57,666 bases of DNA. Origin: Candidatus Sulfotelmatobacter sp. (GTDB lineage Bacteria > Acidobacteriota > Terriglobia > Terriglobales > Acidobacteriaceae). Below the pieces are notes generated by a model, which saw only the letters and a program-made list of their open reading frames with translations, did no database searches and was not told the origin of the DNA. Below, in pieces: positions 1 to 7,351 of the stretch (position 1 is the first letter of the stretch; every line of letters starts with the position of its first letter). Where the stretch lies: assembly GCA_025462865.1 (NCBI GenBank), contig JAOAPI010000023.1:1-57666 (forward strand), read 5' to 3'. The position numbers and the translations under genes are program-made.

Positions 1-2
1 TT

Positions 3-470
3 CCGTTCCTTGGGCGGAGCGACCGACTCTCTGTGCTGGCGCTCGATCAATTCAGCCTCATCCTCGGAGCACATCTTATCCAGCGGTATGGTCTACTCCA
101 GAAAACAGCACGACGTTCAAAGGGAGGGCTGGCGCCATGGCAGAAGCGCCGAGCCTCGGAACTTCTTCATGAGAACATGCACGGCCGGATCCGGCTTTCT
201 GAAATTGCCCGCGAATGCGGACTTTCCGTCAGCCACTTTGCCCGCTCCTTCAAAACCTCTTTCGGCACCTCCACTCACCAGTGGCTGATGCAACATCGCA
301 TTGACCACGCCAAAGAATTGATGAGCCAGACCAGCATGTCGCTGATCGAGATCGCGATTCAGTCGGGATTTAGCGATCAGGCAGCGTTCACTCACACATT
401 CCATCAACTCGTTGGCATCAGCCCCGGAAGATGGCGACGGCATTACACGACCAGGCATTTCCGAGCGTAA
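3..470 (+). CDS. AraC-family transcriptional regulator, 5' end cut by window edge
   Basis: The visible part is the C-terminal half of an AraC/XylS regulator. The reading frame stays open to the left edge (residues PFLGRSDRLS precede the GTG at 33), so the true start lies outside the window. The two helix-turn-helix units are clear: the first around LSEIARECGLSVSHFARSF, the second around SLIEIAIQSGFSDQAAFTHTF, ending with the family's typical SPGRWRR. It is closely similar to the regulator at 2547-3461: both contain GGLAPWQ-RR, LSVSHFARSF and GFSDQAA. The sensor domain is not visible, so no ligand can be inferred. Such proteins are DNA-binding activators, often of adjacent genes. The next genes (DUF302, hydrolase) are convergent with it. 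Confidence 0.88.
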   Translation, partial: PFLGRSDRLSVLALDQFSLILGAHLIQRYGLLQKTARRSKGGLAPWQKRRASELLHENMHGRIRLSEIARECGLSVSHFARSFKTSFGTSTHQWLMQHRIDHAKELMSQTSMSLIEIAIQSGFSDQAAFTHTFHQLVGISPGRWRRHYTTRHFRA

Positions 471-615
471 GGCCGCTTCAGCGCTAACTTAAGCAGGGCA
501 GGCTAGAAGTTGACCCACCCGATCGCTTTCTGGGCGATAACTTCCGAGTAGCCGACAATCCGCGAAGTTGGCTTCGTTGGTTTCAGATGTTAAACGGTTT
601 GACTATGAGGTATGT

Positions 616-1107
616 TCAAGCTGCGGCTTGTCTTAAGAGATCTTCGATTTTATTATCCAGATTCCGGGCGACCGCTAGCGCGTCGTGATTCCCATAAGGC
701 GCTAAGAAGCTCGCCGTCCTGTCGTAGGACAAATGCACGCCATCGGCCCGCTCATCCACTAGCACGGTGACCGGCGCGTAAGAACCCGCATCCGGAACAT
801 GCTTGACCATTTCCTTCATGATGAGGGGATTGCCGATGACGAAGCGAATCATCTTCAGAGTCTCGCGGCCCGTTTCTTTGCGCAGAATCGCGCCGTGATC
901 CAACTGCGTAAACAGCATTAGTCCTTCTGTGCTCAGGCCTTTCTCAACTGCGCTTTGCAGTTCGGCAAAAGAGCGCGCTTCGTGAGTTGATCTCCCAAAT
1001 TCAGCCATATCCGGATGACCGATGGCGGCATTCACACCGGCTATTACTTCATCAAACTGCTTGGAAGTCGTCAGGCTGAACCGCTCTATCTCGATTTTTC
1101 TTATCAT
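616..1107 (-). CDS. DUF302 domain protein
   Basis: A 163-residue protein with the look of the DUF302 family throughout. It has an N-terminal strand with FDEVIAGVNAAIGHPDM, a central LMLFTQLDHGAILRK, then RFVIGNPLIMKEMVKHVPDAG and a C-terminal VHLSYDRTASFLAPYG. DUF302 is a small alpha/beta fold of unclear function, found alone or fused to other domains; no catalytic residues can be named. There is no signal peptide, so it is probably cytosolic. The ATG overlaps the original stop codon of the upstream dienelactone hydrolase remnant as ATGA (1104-1107). That indicates the two were once translationally coupled and that DUF302 belongs to this minus-strand operon. Confidence 0.8.
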   Translation of the reverse strand: MIRKIEIERFSLTTSKQFDEVIAGVNAAIGHPDMAEFGRSTHEARSFAELQSAVEKGLSTEGLMLFTQLDHGAILRKETGRETLKMIRFVIGNPLIMKEMVKHVPDAGSYAPVTVLVDERADGVHLSYDRTASFLAPYGNHDALAVARNLDNKIEDLLRQAAA

Positions 1108-1388
1108 CTCGAATCTCTTTGTAGTTGTTGATGTAGAAATTCGCTAGTCCGACCGTTGGCAAGGTGAGCCGCGGCGGCGTTGTAATGCGCCCATTATGAC
1201 GAGAGAAGGCATGATTCTGACCCGGATAGCTGTAGACCATTGCGTTCGGTTTCTTAGCAAGTGCCGCTTTGATCTCCGCTTGTGCAGCCTTGGAAATGAA
1301 CTCATCCTCTTCGGCTACATGCATGAGAAGGGGCGATATAGGCGGAGAACGTGCCGTCATGTCCGCCTATGGTTATGTGATCTTTCAT
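1104..1388 (-). pseudogene. Dienelactone hydrolase remnant (internal deletion plus frameshift)
   Basis: Three frames together spell the two ends of a dienelactone hydrolase. From ATG 1388, with an excellent GAGGAG site at 1395-1400, the frame reads MKDHITIGGHDGTFSAYIAP, a typical family N-terminus. Near 1330 it jumps by one frame to PLLMHVAEEDEFISKAAQ and YSYPGQNHAFSRHNG, which is the region carrying the catalytic His. About one base is then missing near 1190, and the original tail continues as HYNAAAAHLANGRTSEFL down to a TGA at 1104-1106. Most of the roughly 230-residue enzyme, including the part with the Cys nucleophile, is gone. The intact ribosome-binding site and the ATGA overlap with the DUF302 gene suggest recent decay. 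A frame open from 1360 to 1052 spans the remnant but is not a functional enzyme. Confidence 0.8.
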
Positions 1389-1427
1389 TGTGTTCTCCTC
1401 GGATGACCACGTTCATTTTCATCCGCG

Positions 1428-1455
1428 CCTCCGCCGATATCATGATCGGCGGAGG
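1428..1455. repeat. Perfect 11-bp hairpin between hydrolase and DLH remnant
   Basis: CCTCCGCCGAT (1428-1438) and ATCGGCGGAGG (1445-1455) form a perfect inverted repeat with a six-base loop, ATCATG. It lies between the stop of the secreted hydrolase (1476) and the start of the pseudogene (1388). No T-run follows on either strand, so it is more likely an RNA-processing or stabilising stem, or a weak attenuator, than a full intrinsic terminator. Confidence 0.6.
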
Positions 1456-1475
1456 AGTAGTCTTTGGTTGAGGAA

Positions 1476-2247
1476 CTAGTGATTGGCTGGCGCGGAGGCA
1501 GCAGCCTCTTCGATGAGTTTGGCCGCTTCCTTGGGGTGAGACATGTAGGCGACGTGGCTGGAATTCACTTCGACCGTCTTAGCATTGGCGCGCTTCGCCA
1601 TCATGCGTTCCTGTATCGGATTGATCGACCGATCTGCGCTGGCCACCATGTAAGAGGTCGGTTTGTTCTTCCAGGCGGGATTCGTGACCTTGTGGGTGAA
1701 TGAATCGGTGGAGATCGGCACCTGCGCTATAGCCATGAAGTGAGCCTGGGCGGGGGGAATATCCGCTGCGAAATCGGCAGCGAAATGGTCCTGTTCGATC
1801 CACCAATTTCCATTGCTGTCCGGCTTGAATGCCTTAGAGGCTTGCGGCACCGCCGTTTCGATCGACGCACAGCTCTCACCTTCATCGAGCGCAAATGCAG
1901 CAATGTATACCAGTGCCGCAACGTTTGGATCGTTGCCGGCCTCGCTGATGATGGATCCGCCGTAGCTATGGCCGACCAGGACGACCGGGCCGCCCATGGC
2001 ATCGATTGCGGCCTTCGTGTATTTCTGGTCGTCGGCGTACGAGGTCTCGGGAGGCTGCGCGACAGACACCGTGTAGCCATCCTTCTCAAGGATCTTCGCG
2101 ACGGCGTCCCAGCCGGAGCCATCGGCGAATGCCCCATGCACCAAAACCACATTCTTGATGCCCGTCGGTGCGGGACCTGCCGCAGCAGCGTTCAGAGCCG
2201 CGCCCATCAGCATAGTAACGATTACAACCGAGTAGGTCTTCTTCATG
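1476..2247 (-). CDS. Secreted alpha/beta hydrolase
   Basis: The protein starts MKKTYSVVIVTMLMGAALNA, a clear signal peptide ending near AAAAG, so it is exported. The mature part is a compact alpha/beta hydrolase. It has LVHGAFADGSGWDAVAKIL (oxyanion region), the nucleophile elbow GHSYGG with Ser as nucleophile, SADRSINPI around the acid residue, and a late SHVAYMSHP carrying the His. This pattern fits the EstC/AB_hydrolase_6 type, whose members act on small esters; the substrate is unknown. ATG 2247 is preferred over the upstream in-frame ATG 2253 because GGAGGA at 2256-2261 is eight bases from 2247 and only two from 2253. It is downstream of an AraC regulator on the same strand, and upstream of the DLH remnant and DUF302. 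Confidence 0.88.
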
Positions 2248-2546
2248 ATCATTTTCCTCCCTGGTGGAGCTTCAGCGGATCGTGCGTTAAGCCTCGAACT
2301 CGCAAACACACCATATCCGCAAAGCACCACGACACTATTGAAAGCTCAGACCACTTTTGTGAGTTCCTGCTCCAAAATGGACTGAAAGGGGGCGAGAAGA
2401 CTACTTCTGGGCTGAGTTCAAAACGAAGACTTCAGCCGCATGGCGAATCGGCGACGATATCGCATCTACAGGAAAATTCAGAGGAACACATCACCGGGCG
2501 ACTAATTTGATGATGGGATCTATTCGGGGGTTGAAGGGACTGACCC

Positions 2547-3461
2547 TTAAATGTTTTGGACAAAAATCCTACGGCTTGAGTTTTCGCGCCTCCATTTTGC
2601 CGGAGTCGCACCAACGACGTTCGCAAACGTCCGGGTAAGGGCGGCTTGATCAGAGAACCCAGTCTGCGCGGCAATTTCCACCAACGAGTTATTGGTTTCC
2701 GACAGAAGGCCCTTCGCGATCTCAACGCGCTGCAGAATCAAGTAACGATGTGCGGAGGTCCCAAACGATTTCCTGAATGATCGCGCAAAATGGCTGACTG
2801 AAAGCCGGCATTCCTCGGCAAGTCTTTCTAATTTCACCTCGCCGTCCAAGTGCTCCTGGAACAATTCAACGACGCGGCGCCTTTGCCACGGTGCCAGGCC
2901 CCCTTTGAACTGCGACATTCCTTCACGACTCTGACCATACCGCCCGACAAGGTGCGAACAAATCGTCAAGATGAAAGAATCCATGAACAACTGCGAGAAC
3001 ATCTCCGGCCGATTTAGGCACGGCAGGATCAGTTGCGTCAGGTGATGGAGAGCCGGGTCGGAGGTTCCATAAACGCAGTGGAGACGCTTAACTCTAGACA
3101 TTCCGGCATCGTCCGTGAGGGCATCCATGGTTGCACGGGGAACATGGTAGTGGATCCAGTCGATCGGGCCCGGGTTTCGGATACTCGAATTTGATTCCAG
3201 GTCGCACATTGCAACCCCTCCCACTGGCCATGCCCCCGTCTTTGTGTGCCTGCCATCGGTCCAAAGTTCCCATTCCCGGGAATTCGCATGATTCAGATGA
3301 ACCGAAACAACGTACGCCCTTTCAGACGGGATGGACGCAGTTCGCTCCGGGATGCCGCTCCGTGCAATCAGCCGGGTAATCGCCATTTGCGGCCGGACGA
3401 CGGAAACCGCAGAATCGATGGCAACATGGGGCGGTTGGTTCATGGTGAAATACTTCGCCAT
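2547..3461 (-). CDS. AraC-family transcriptional regulator
   Basis: An N-terminal domain of roughly 180 residues (from MAKYFTMNQPPH) precedes a standard AraC DNA-binding domain. The two HTH units are at LERLAEECRLSVSHFARSF and SLVEIAAQTGFSDQAALTRTF, closing with TPAKWRRE. The frame is open further upstream to 3614, but those extra residues look non-coding, and no strong ribosome-binding site decides the start; ATG 3443 is an alternative. The protein is a paralogue of the partial regulator at 3-470. It is immediately upstream of the hydrolase operon on the same strand, so it is a plausible activator of it. The N-terminal domain has no recognised ligand motif. Confidence 0.85.
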   Translation of the reverse strand: MAKYFTMNQPPHVAIDSAVSVVRPQMAITRLIARSGIPERTASIPSERAYVVSVHLNHANSREWELWTDGRHTKTGAWPVGGVAMCDLESNSSIRNPGPIDWIHYHVPRATMDALTDDAGMSRVKRLHCVYGTSDPALHHLTQLILPCLNRPEMFSQLFMDSFILTICSHLVGRYGQSREGMSQFKGGLAPWQRRRVVELFQEHLDGEVKLERLAEECRLSVSHFARSFRKSFGTSAHRYLILQRVEIAKGLLSETNNSLVEIAAQTGFSDQAALTRTFANVVGATPAKWRRENSSRRIFVQNI

Positions 3462-3719
3462 CTGCGCGCCATGGGCGCTTGCAGGGGTTTCAGGCGGTTG
3501 CGCGGAATTCCGATTCTGTTCGCAGGTGTGGGCTTTATTCACGGCGATCTCCAACGAAAGACGACCGGTCACCTTATTATTGAGGACCGAAGGATACCAC
3601 CTTTTGCAGCACATTTTTCAAAGGGTCTAGGCAAATAGATCGAGAATTTGGGCAGGAATCGACAAATTTAGCCCTTTCCGACAAGCCGCGGACGGGTAAT
3701 TGCTGGCCAGATCCGTTCA

Positions 3720-4319
3720 ATGGCTCCGATTCACAGCGAGATTTCACATCGCGAGCACGATCCGCGCGAAATGCTTCTGCTCTCTGCCGGCAGACTATTT
3801 CAGGACGTCGGTTATGTCCAAGCGAGCATCTACCGCATTGCATCTGCAGTAAACGCGCCCAAGGGAACTTTCTATAATTACTTCAAGAGCAAAGAAGACC
3901 TAGCATTGAGACTTGTAGATCGACAATTCGAGGCTCTTCATGAATCTCTTTCTCGATCAACGGGTCATACTGCAAGCGATCAACTGAAGGAGCACCGCAG
4001 CTTTTTGGTCCTAGAACCACCGATGGTTGAAGTTGCCCCGCTTCAACTTCTGGCGACCCTTGCTGCGGAGGCACCAGCAATCCCAGTCGCGCTTACGCAA
4101 CGTATCGCTCGTGGCACAGACGCCTGGATCAGCGAAGTAGGCGACTTGATCTCACGGATTCAGATAGAAAGCGGCATACCAACTGCGCAAGATCCCAAGA
4201 AGATGGCGTCGCTTCTGGTGACTTACTGGTACGGAGCGATCGTTCGTAGGAAAGTGGAACCATCTTTGAAACTCCTTGACGACTTTCTTCCGTCCTTTGT
4301 CCGCACCGGGGTCTTCTGA
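3720..4319 (+). CDS. TetR-family transcriptional repressor
   Basis: A 199-residue protein with the usual TetR layout. The N-terminal HTH covers about residues 18-62 (LLLSAGRLFQDVGYVQASIY, then APKGTFYNYFKSKEDLALRL). It is followed by an all-helical ligand-binding domain that includes LLVTYWYGAIVRRKVEPSLK. GTFYNYFKSKEDL is the family signature. The ligand is unknown. The next gene on the same strand is enoyl-CoA hydratase-like, and a 7-bp inverted repeat lies just before it, so control of acyl-CoA metabolism is a reasonable but unproven guess. The start is set by the family N-terminus; no strong Shine-Dalgarno is visible. Confidence 0.9.
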   Translation: MAPIHSEISHREHDPREMLLLSAGRLFQDVGYVQASIYRIASAVNAPKGTFYNYFKSKEDLALRLVDRQFEALHESLSRSTGHTASDQLKEHRSFLVLEPPMVEVAPLQLLATLAAEAPAIPVALTQRIARGTDAWISEVGDLISRIQIESGIPTAQDPKKMASLLVTYWYGAIVRRKVEPSLKLLDDFLPSFVRTGVF

Positions 4320-4611
4320 AAAAGACCTTGAACCGAATATCCTCGTTTTGAAAGACATCGCCGCCGTTCGAATCCTGAGAGTCGACCGCGTAGCTACTCC
4401 CGGATGACGGGCAAAGCGGAAGTAATCTTTGGGTTAGCGCTTATGGCATAAGGCCCCCTTTGCCTAATGTTCGAGACAGTCGACGCCGTCCCTGATCGTT
4501 AAGCGCGACTCATTTTAGGCAAGAAAAACAAAATCAGCAAAATCCTGCAAGAGAGCACGTTCGCAAGAGCCTAAGGTTAACCGGTCTCGTGTTTGTTAAG
4601 GTCCAGTTCTA

Positions 4612-4630
4612 TAGAAAATGCTCTTTTCTA
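4612..4630. promoter_or_regulatory. Inverted repeat before the enoyl-CoA hydratase gene (possible operator)
   Basis: TAGAAAA (4612-4618) and TTTTCTA (4624-4630) form a perfect 7-bp inverted repeat with a five-base spacer, ending 15 bases before the ATG at 4646. Length and position suit a repressor operator, and a TetR gene lies directly upstream. This is inference. The rest of the 326-base gap (4320-4645) shows no gene and no clear promoter. Confidence 0.4.
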
Positions 4631-4645
4631 GGGTCTAAGTGAACC

Positions 4646-5485
4646 ATGGCCAAAACTAATCCAGCGGTGCACGTGCGGATGATCGAGGAAACGCCTGCGT
4701 ACTGGAGGGTTGTTTTCGATTACCCGCCTTTTAACATCGTGGACGCCAGCATATTCGAAGCCCTACAGGATCTGCTCGCGCGAATGGACGCCAGCCCGAG
4801 CCTGCGGGTCGTCGTATTCGAAAGCGCGAACCCCGAGTTTTACCTTTCCCACTTTGATTTGACCGGCAAGATAGGGAACATCATCACTGCTGTCGGGGCT
4901 TCGGGCCTCCCGATCCTGCTGGATACGTTCGTGCGTCTCACCAAGTCTCCGGTGGTCAGCATCGCGAAGATCCGAGGCTGCGTGCGGGGCGTGAGCAGCG
5001 AGTTCGTCCTCGCCTGCGACATGCGCTTCGCGTCGCGGGAGAACACGCGACTCGGCCAACCCGAAGTCGGAGTGGGACTGCATCCCGGCGGCGGCGGTGC
5101 GGAACGTCTTCCACATCTGGTCGGTCGGGGCCGGGCACTCGAAATCGTTCTCGGCGCGAACGATTTCGACGGCGACACCGCGGAACGATACGGATACGTC
5201 AACCGGGCACTTCCGGACGCCGAACTGGACGGCTTCGTCGACGCACTCGCGCGCCGGATCGCCTCTTTTGACCGGCGTGCCATCGCCGCCGCGAAGAATC
5301 TCGTCAACCAGGTCTCGCTGCCGCCCGCCGACCGACTCCTCGACGCCATCACCTCTTTTGAGACCGCGCTGACGTGGCCTGAAGCGCAGCAGCGAATCCA
5401 GAATGTGTTGCAACGCGGACTCCAACGAGACAGCGACTTCGAGACTCGCTGGCCCGAGGTACTCGACATGCTGCTTGAGACGTAG
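4646..5485 (+). CDS. Enoyl-CoA hydratase/isomerase family protein
   Basis: A 279-residue crotonase-fold protein. Recognisable elements are DYPPFNIVDASIFEALQDLL near the N-terminus, KIRGCVRGVSSEFVLACDMR in the CoA-binding/oxyanion region, and LGQPEVGVGLHPGGGGAERL at the substrate-binding region. The C-terminal helices include RIASFDRRAIAAAKNLVNQ. Crotonases hydrate, isomerise or cleave acyl-CoA substrates. The second catalytic Glu, usually in a PE-(V/I)-G-L context, is present as PEVGVGL. The upstream segment FYLSHFDLTGK replaces the usual F-x-A-G-x-D; this is common in divergent members, and the exact reaction is unknown. It sits downstream of a TetR regulator. A long open frame on the opposite strand is only a GC-rich shadow. 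Confidence 0.88.
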   Translation: MAKTNPAVHVRMIEETPAYWRVVFDYPPFNIVDASIFEALQDLLARMDASPSLRVVVFESANPEFYLSHFDLTGKIGNIITAVGASGLPILLDTFVRLTKSPVVSIAKIRGCVRGVSSEFVLACDMRFASRENTRLGQPEVGVGLHPGGGGAERLPHLVGRGRALEIVLGANDFDGDTAERYGYVNRALPDAELDGFVDALARRIASFDRRAIAAAKNLVNQVSLPPADRLLDAITSFETALTWPEAQQRIQNVLQRGLQRDSDFETRWPEVLDMLLET

Positions 5486-5684
5486 TCACCGTGTGGCGAT
5501 GCGCAGCCTCGCCAGCTGGCAAACTTGCTCGCGACGCCATCCGGCTTTTGGAAACGGGAACTCCTCGGTGCCAAACCCATCGCGGTGTGTTCGTTGCGCG
5601 GCCCCTCGCTCACGGCCCGAGATCCTCGACGAGTGACGAGCAAACCGGAGACTGACTTAACATCCATCGTTGGATCTGAGGACT

Positions 5685-6434
5685 TCAGCTGATCTGGCCC
5701 AGAATCGCCCGTGCCTCCGCTGCTGGATCGGCCGCTTCGGTAATGGGGCGGCCCACGACGATGTAGCTGGCTCCGGCGGCGATGGCTTCTGCTGGGGTGG
5801 CCACGCGGGCTTGATCTCCGTGGCGGGAGCCGGCGGGGCGGACGCCGGGGGTGACGATGGCGAAATTATGGCCCAGTCCGGCGCGCACAGCGGCGGTCTC
5901 GTGGGCGGAGGTGACGATGCCCTTACATCCGTTGTCCAGAGCCAGGGTGGAGAGGCGTAGGACTGCCTCACGCACCGTTCCCTGGAGCCCGACTTTTTCC
6001 ATTTCGTTTTGGTCGAGGCTGGTGAGAACGGTCACGCCGAGTACGAGCAGGGCTGGGTTGACGATGCGGGCCGCGTCCACGGCGGCATGGAGCATTTTGC
6101 CGCCGCCTGCGGCATGGACGGTCAGCATACTCACGCCGAGCTTGGCTGCCTCGTGCACCGCCGCCGCGACAGTGGTAGGGATGTCGTGATATTTCAGGTC
6201 GAGGAAGACACGGCGGCCCGAGGCGACGAGATCGCGCACCCATCGCGGGCCTTCAGCGGTATAAAGCTGCATCCCGACTTTGTAGGTCAGCGCCGAGTCG
6301 CCGACGGCCGCCACGATTTTCTGTGCGGCCGCCGCCGTGGAAACATCCAGGGCGACAATTAATTTTTCGCGGGGATCGCTTTTAGGGGCGTCAGGGGTAT
6401 TACCAGGGATGCCGTGGGGAAGAGTGGCCTGCAT
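5685..6434 (-). CDS. pyrF: Orotidine 5'-phosphate decarboxylase
   Basis: Catalyses the last step of de novo UMP synthesis, decarboxylation of OMP. The TIM-barrel starts at LIVALDVSTAAAAQKIV. The catalytic signature DLKYHDIPTT is present with Asp79, Lys81 and Asp84. The phosphate-binding end reads IVTPGVRP and YIVVGRPITEAADP, as in bacterial type I enzymes. The 249-residue length is normal. The first roughly 20 residues before the barrel vary within the family. The start lies 19 bases after the stop of the RlpA-like gene on the same strand, so the two are probably co-transcribed, although they share no pathway. Confidence 0.96.
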   Translation of the reverse strand: MQATLPHGIPGNTPDAPKSDPREKLIVALDVSTAAAAQKIVAAVGDSALTYKVGMQLYTAEGPRWVRDLVASGRRVFLDLKYHDIPTTVAAAVHEAAKLGVSMLTVHAAGGGKMLHAAVDAARIVNPALLVLGVTVLTSLDQNEMEKVGLQGTVREAVLRLSTLALDNGCKGIVTSAHETAAVRAGLGHNFAIVTPGVRPAGSRHGDQARVATPAEAIAAGASYIVVGRPITEAADPAAEARAILGQIS

Positions 6435-6453
6435 CCCTGCCAGTGTAGAGTTT

Positions 6454-6960
6454 TTAGGGAAGTTTCGCCACAGGATGATTCGCGGCGACCGTTTGGTATA
6501 GCGGACGGTGGTGTCTGGTTCCCGGCTTCACTATGTCCAGGCGGACCTTTTGCAGACCCCGCTCCTGGAACTCTAACGCGCGTGCGGCAGCGTAGGACAG
6601 GTCGATAATCCGCCCCTGCACGATCGGACCGCGGTCGTTAACCTTCACCACAACCGCCCGGCCGTTGCGGAGGTTTGTGACCCGTACATAGCTTCCCAGC
6701 GCAAGCGTTGGGTGGGCGGCAGTCATGTCGTACATGTCGTAGTCTTCGCCACTAGCCGTAGTCTTCCCGTCGAAAAACTCTCCATACCAGGAAGCTGTCC
6801 CAACTTGATACGGCTTGGTTTTGGCCTGTTTGCGGATCTCGGGTTTCGGGATTCGGCTAGTCTCAGCTGAACTGGCTTCCGAGTTGTTTGGTCCCTGAGC
6901 CGCTCCCAAGCCGACGATCAAAAAGGCAATCATCAGTCCGTGAGCTATACGTCTGCGCAT
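6454..6960 (-). CDS. rlpA: RlpA-like septal ring lytic transglycosylase domain protein
   Basis: A 168-residue exported protein. A signal peptide (RRRIAHGLMIAFLIVGLGAA) is followed by a short linker and a double-psi beta-barrel of the RlpA family. Visible motifs are VGTASWYGEFFDGKTTASGE, MTAAHPTLALGSYVRVTN and the conserved VNDRGPIVQGRIIDLSYAAA, which includes the Asp of the NDRGP motif. Members cleave peptidoglycan lacking stem peptides or bind it at the septum. There is no lipobox Cys and no SPOR domain, so this is a minimal version. The start has GAGGAGA six bases upstream, and a good promoter lies at 7020-7048. Confidence 0.9.
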   Translation of the reverse strand: MRRRIAHGLMIAFLIVGLGAAQGPNNSEASSAETSRIPKPEIRKQAKTKPYQVGTASWYGEFFDGKTTASGEDYDMYDMTAAHPTLALGSYVRVTNLRNGRAVVVKVNDRGPIVQGRIIDLSYAAARALEFQERGLQKVRLDIVKPGTRHHRPLYQTVAANHPVAKLP

Positions 6961-7019
6961 TCAGTTCTCCTCGCATCTCAAAGTCGTTCGAACTAGTACT
7001 TCTCCGTTAACGTCCTTAA

Positions 7020-7048
7020 ATCGTAGGGGGAGGGGGAAAGCTTGTCAA
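7020..7048 (-). promoter_or_regulatory. Sigma70-type promoter for the rlpA-pyrF unit
   Basis: On the minus strand TTGACA (7043-7048) is followed after exactly 17 bases by TACGAT (7020-7025). This is a full -35 match with a good -10, about 60 bases before the rlpA start at 6960. The spacer is C-rich. Confidence 0.6.
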
Positions 7049-7128
7049 CCCGAAAGTGCGTGGCCTATGGTGATCTCGTAGTAACGGATATCTCACGTAA
7101 CTTGTTGTTAATCATGAGTAATACGCAA

Positions 7129-7168
7129 TATGTGGTTACAAACAATCATCTTATGTGTTTACCACATA
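7129..7168. repeat. Inverted repeat in an AT-rich stretch upstream of thiD
   Basis: TATGTGGT (7129-7136) and ACCACATA (7161-7168) are perfect inverted copies separated by 24 bases. They lie inside a conspicuously AT-rich stretch of about 200 bases (roughly 7050-7260) between the divergent rlpA and thiD genes. It could be a two-part operator or a stem in the leader. No TPP riboswitch consensus was recognised, although thiD belongs to thiamine synthesis. Apart from the rlpA promoter, nothing else was identified in the 6961-7351 gap. Confidence 0.4.
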
Positions 7169-7351
7169 ATAAATACCCAAGCCACCGTAGGCAGGGAAGA
7201 AAATACATCCTCAATGGTTTCAATGGTTTACGGATAGCTTCTTTCTAAATTGTTTATTGTGAGTATTTTAGGTACAAGGTTGCTAGCGGCAAAGAGATAT
7301 TCTTTTCGCCCGTTGAGTACGGAAGTCCAAAGAGCTCCTGGCAAAGGGACT

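Noticed and set aside
1740..2510. 256-residue open frame on the plus strand over the secreted hydrolase
   Set aside because: The minus strand encodes a hydrolase with signal peptide, GHSYGG and a strong RBS; the plus-strand frame has no domain-like composition.
2532..2546. Small AAGGG/CCCTT hairpin after the minus-strand AraC gene as terminator
   Set aside because: Only five base pairs and no T-run after the stem on the minus strand.
4840..5667. Long open frame on the minus strand opposite the enoyl-CoA hydratase gene
   Set aside because: It is fully antisense to a clear crotonase-family gene, is Arg/Ser-rich as expected for a GC-rich shadow frame, and shows no family motif.
6961..7048. Possible c-di-AMP (ydaO-type) riboswitch upstream of the RlpA-like gene
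   Set aside because: RlpA-type genes are sometimes controlled this way, but the leader is too short and lacks the consensus blocks.
7042..7248. 68-residue open frame in the AT-rich stretch upstream of thiD
   Set aside because: No RBS, no recognisable features, and it lies where the rlpA promoter and thiD leader are expected.
6961..7351. Possible TPP riboswitch upstream of thiD
   Set aside because: The conserved core of the thi-box was not found by eye; thiD could still be regulated otherwise.
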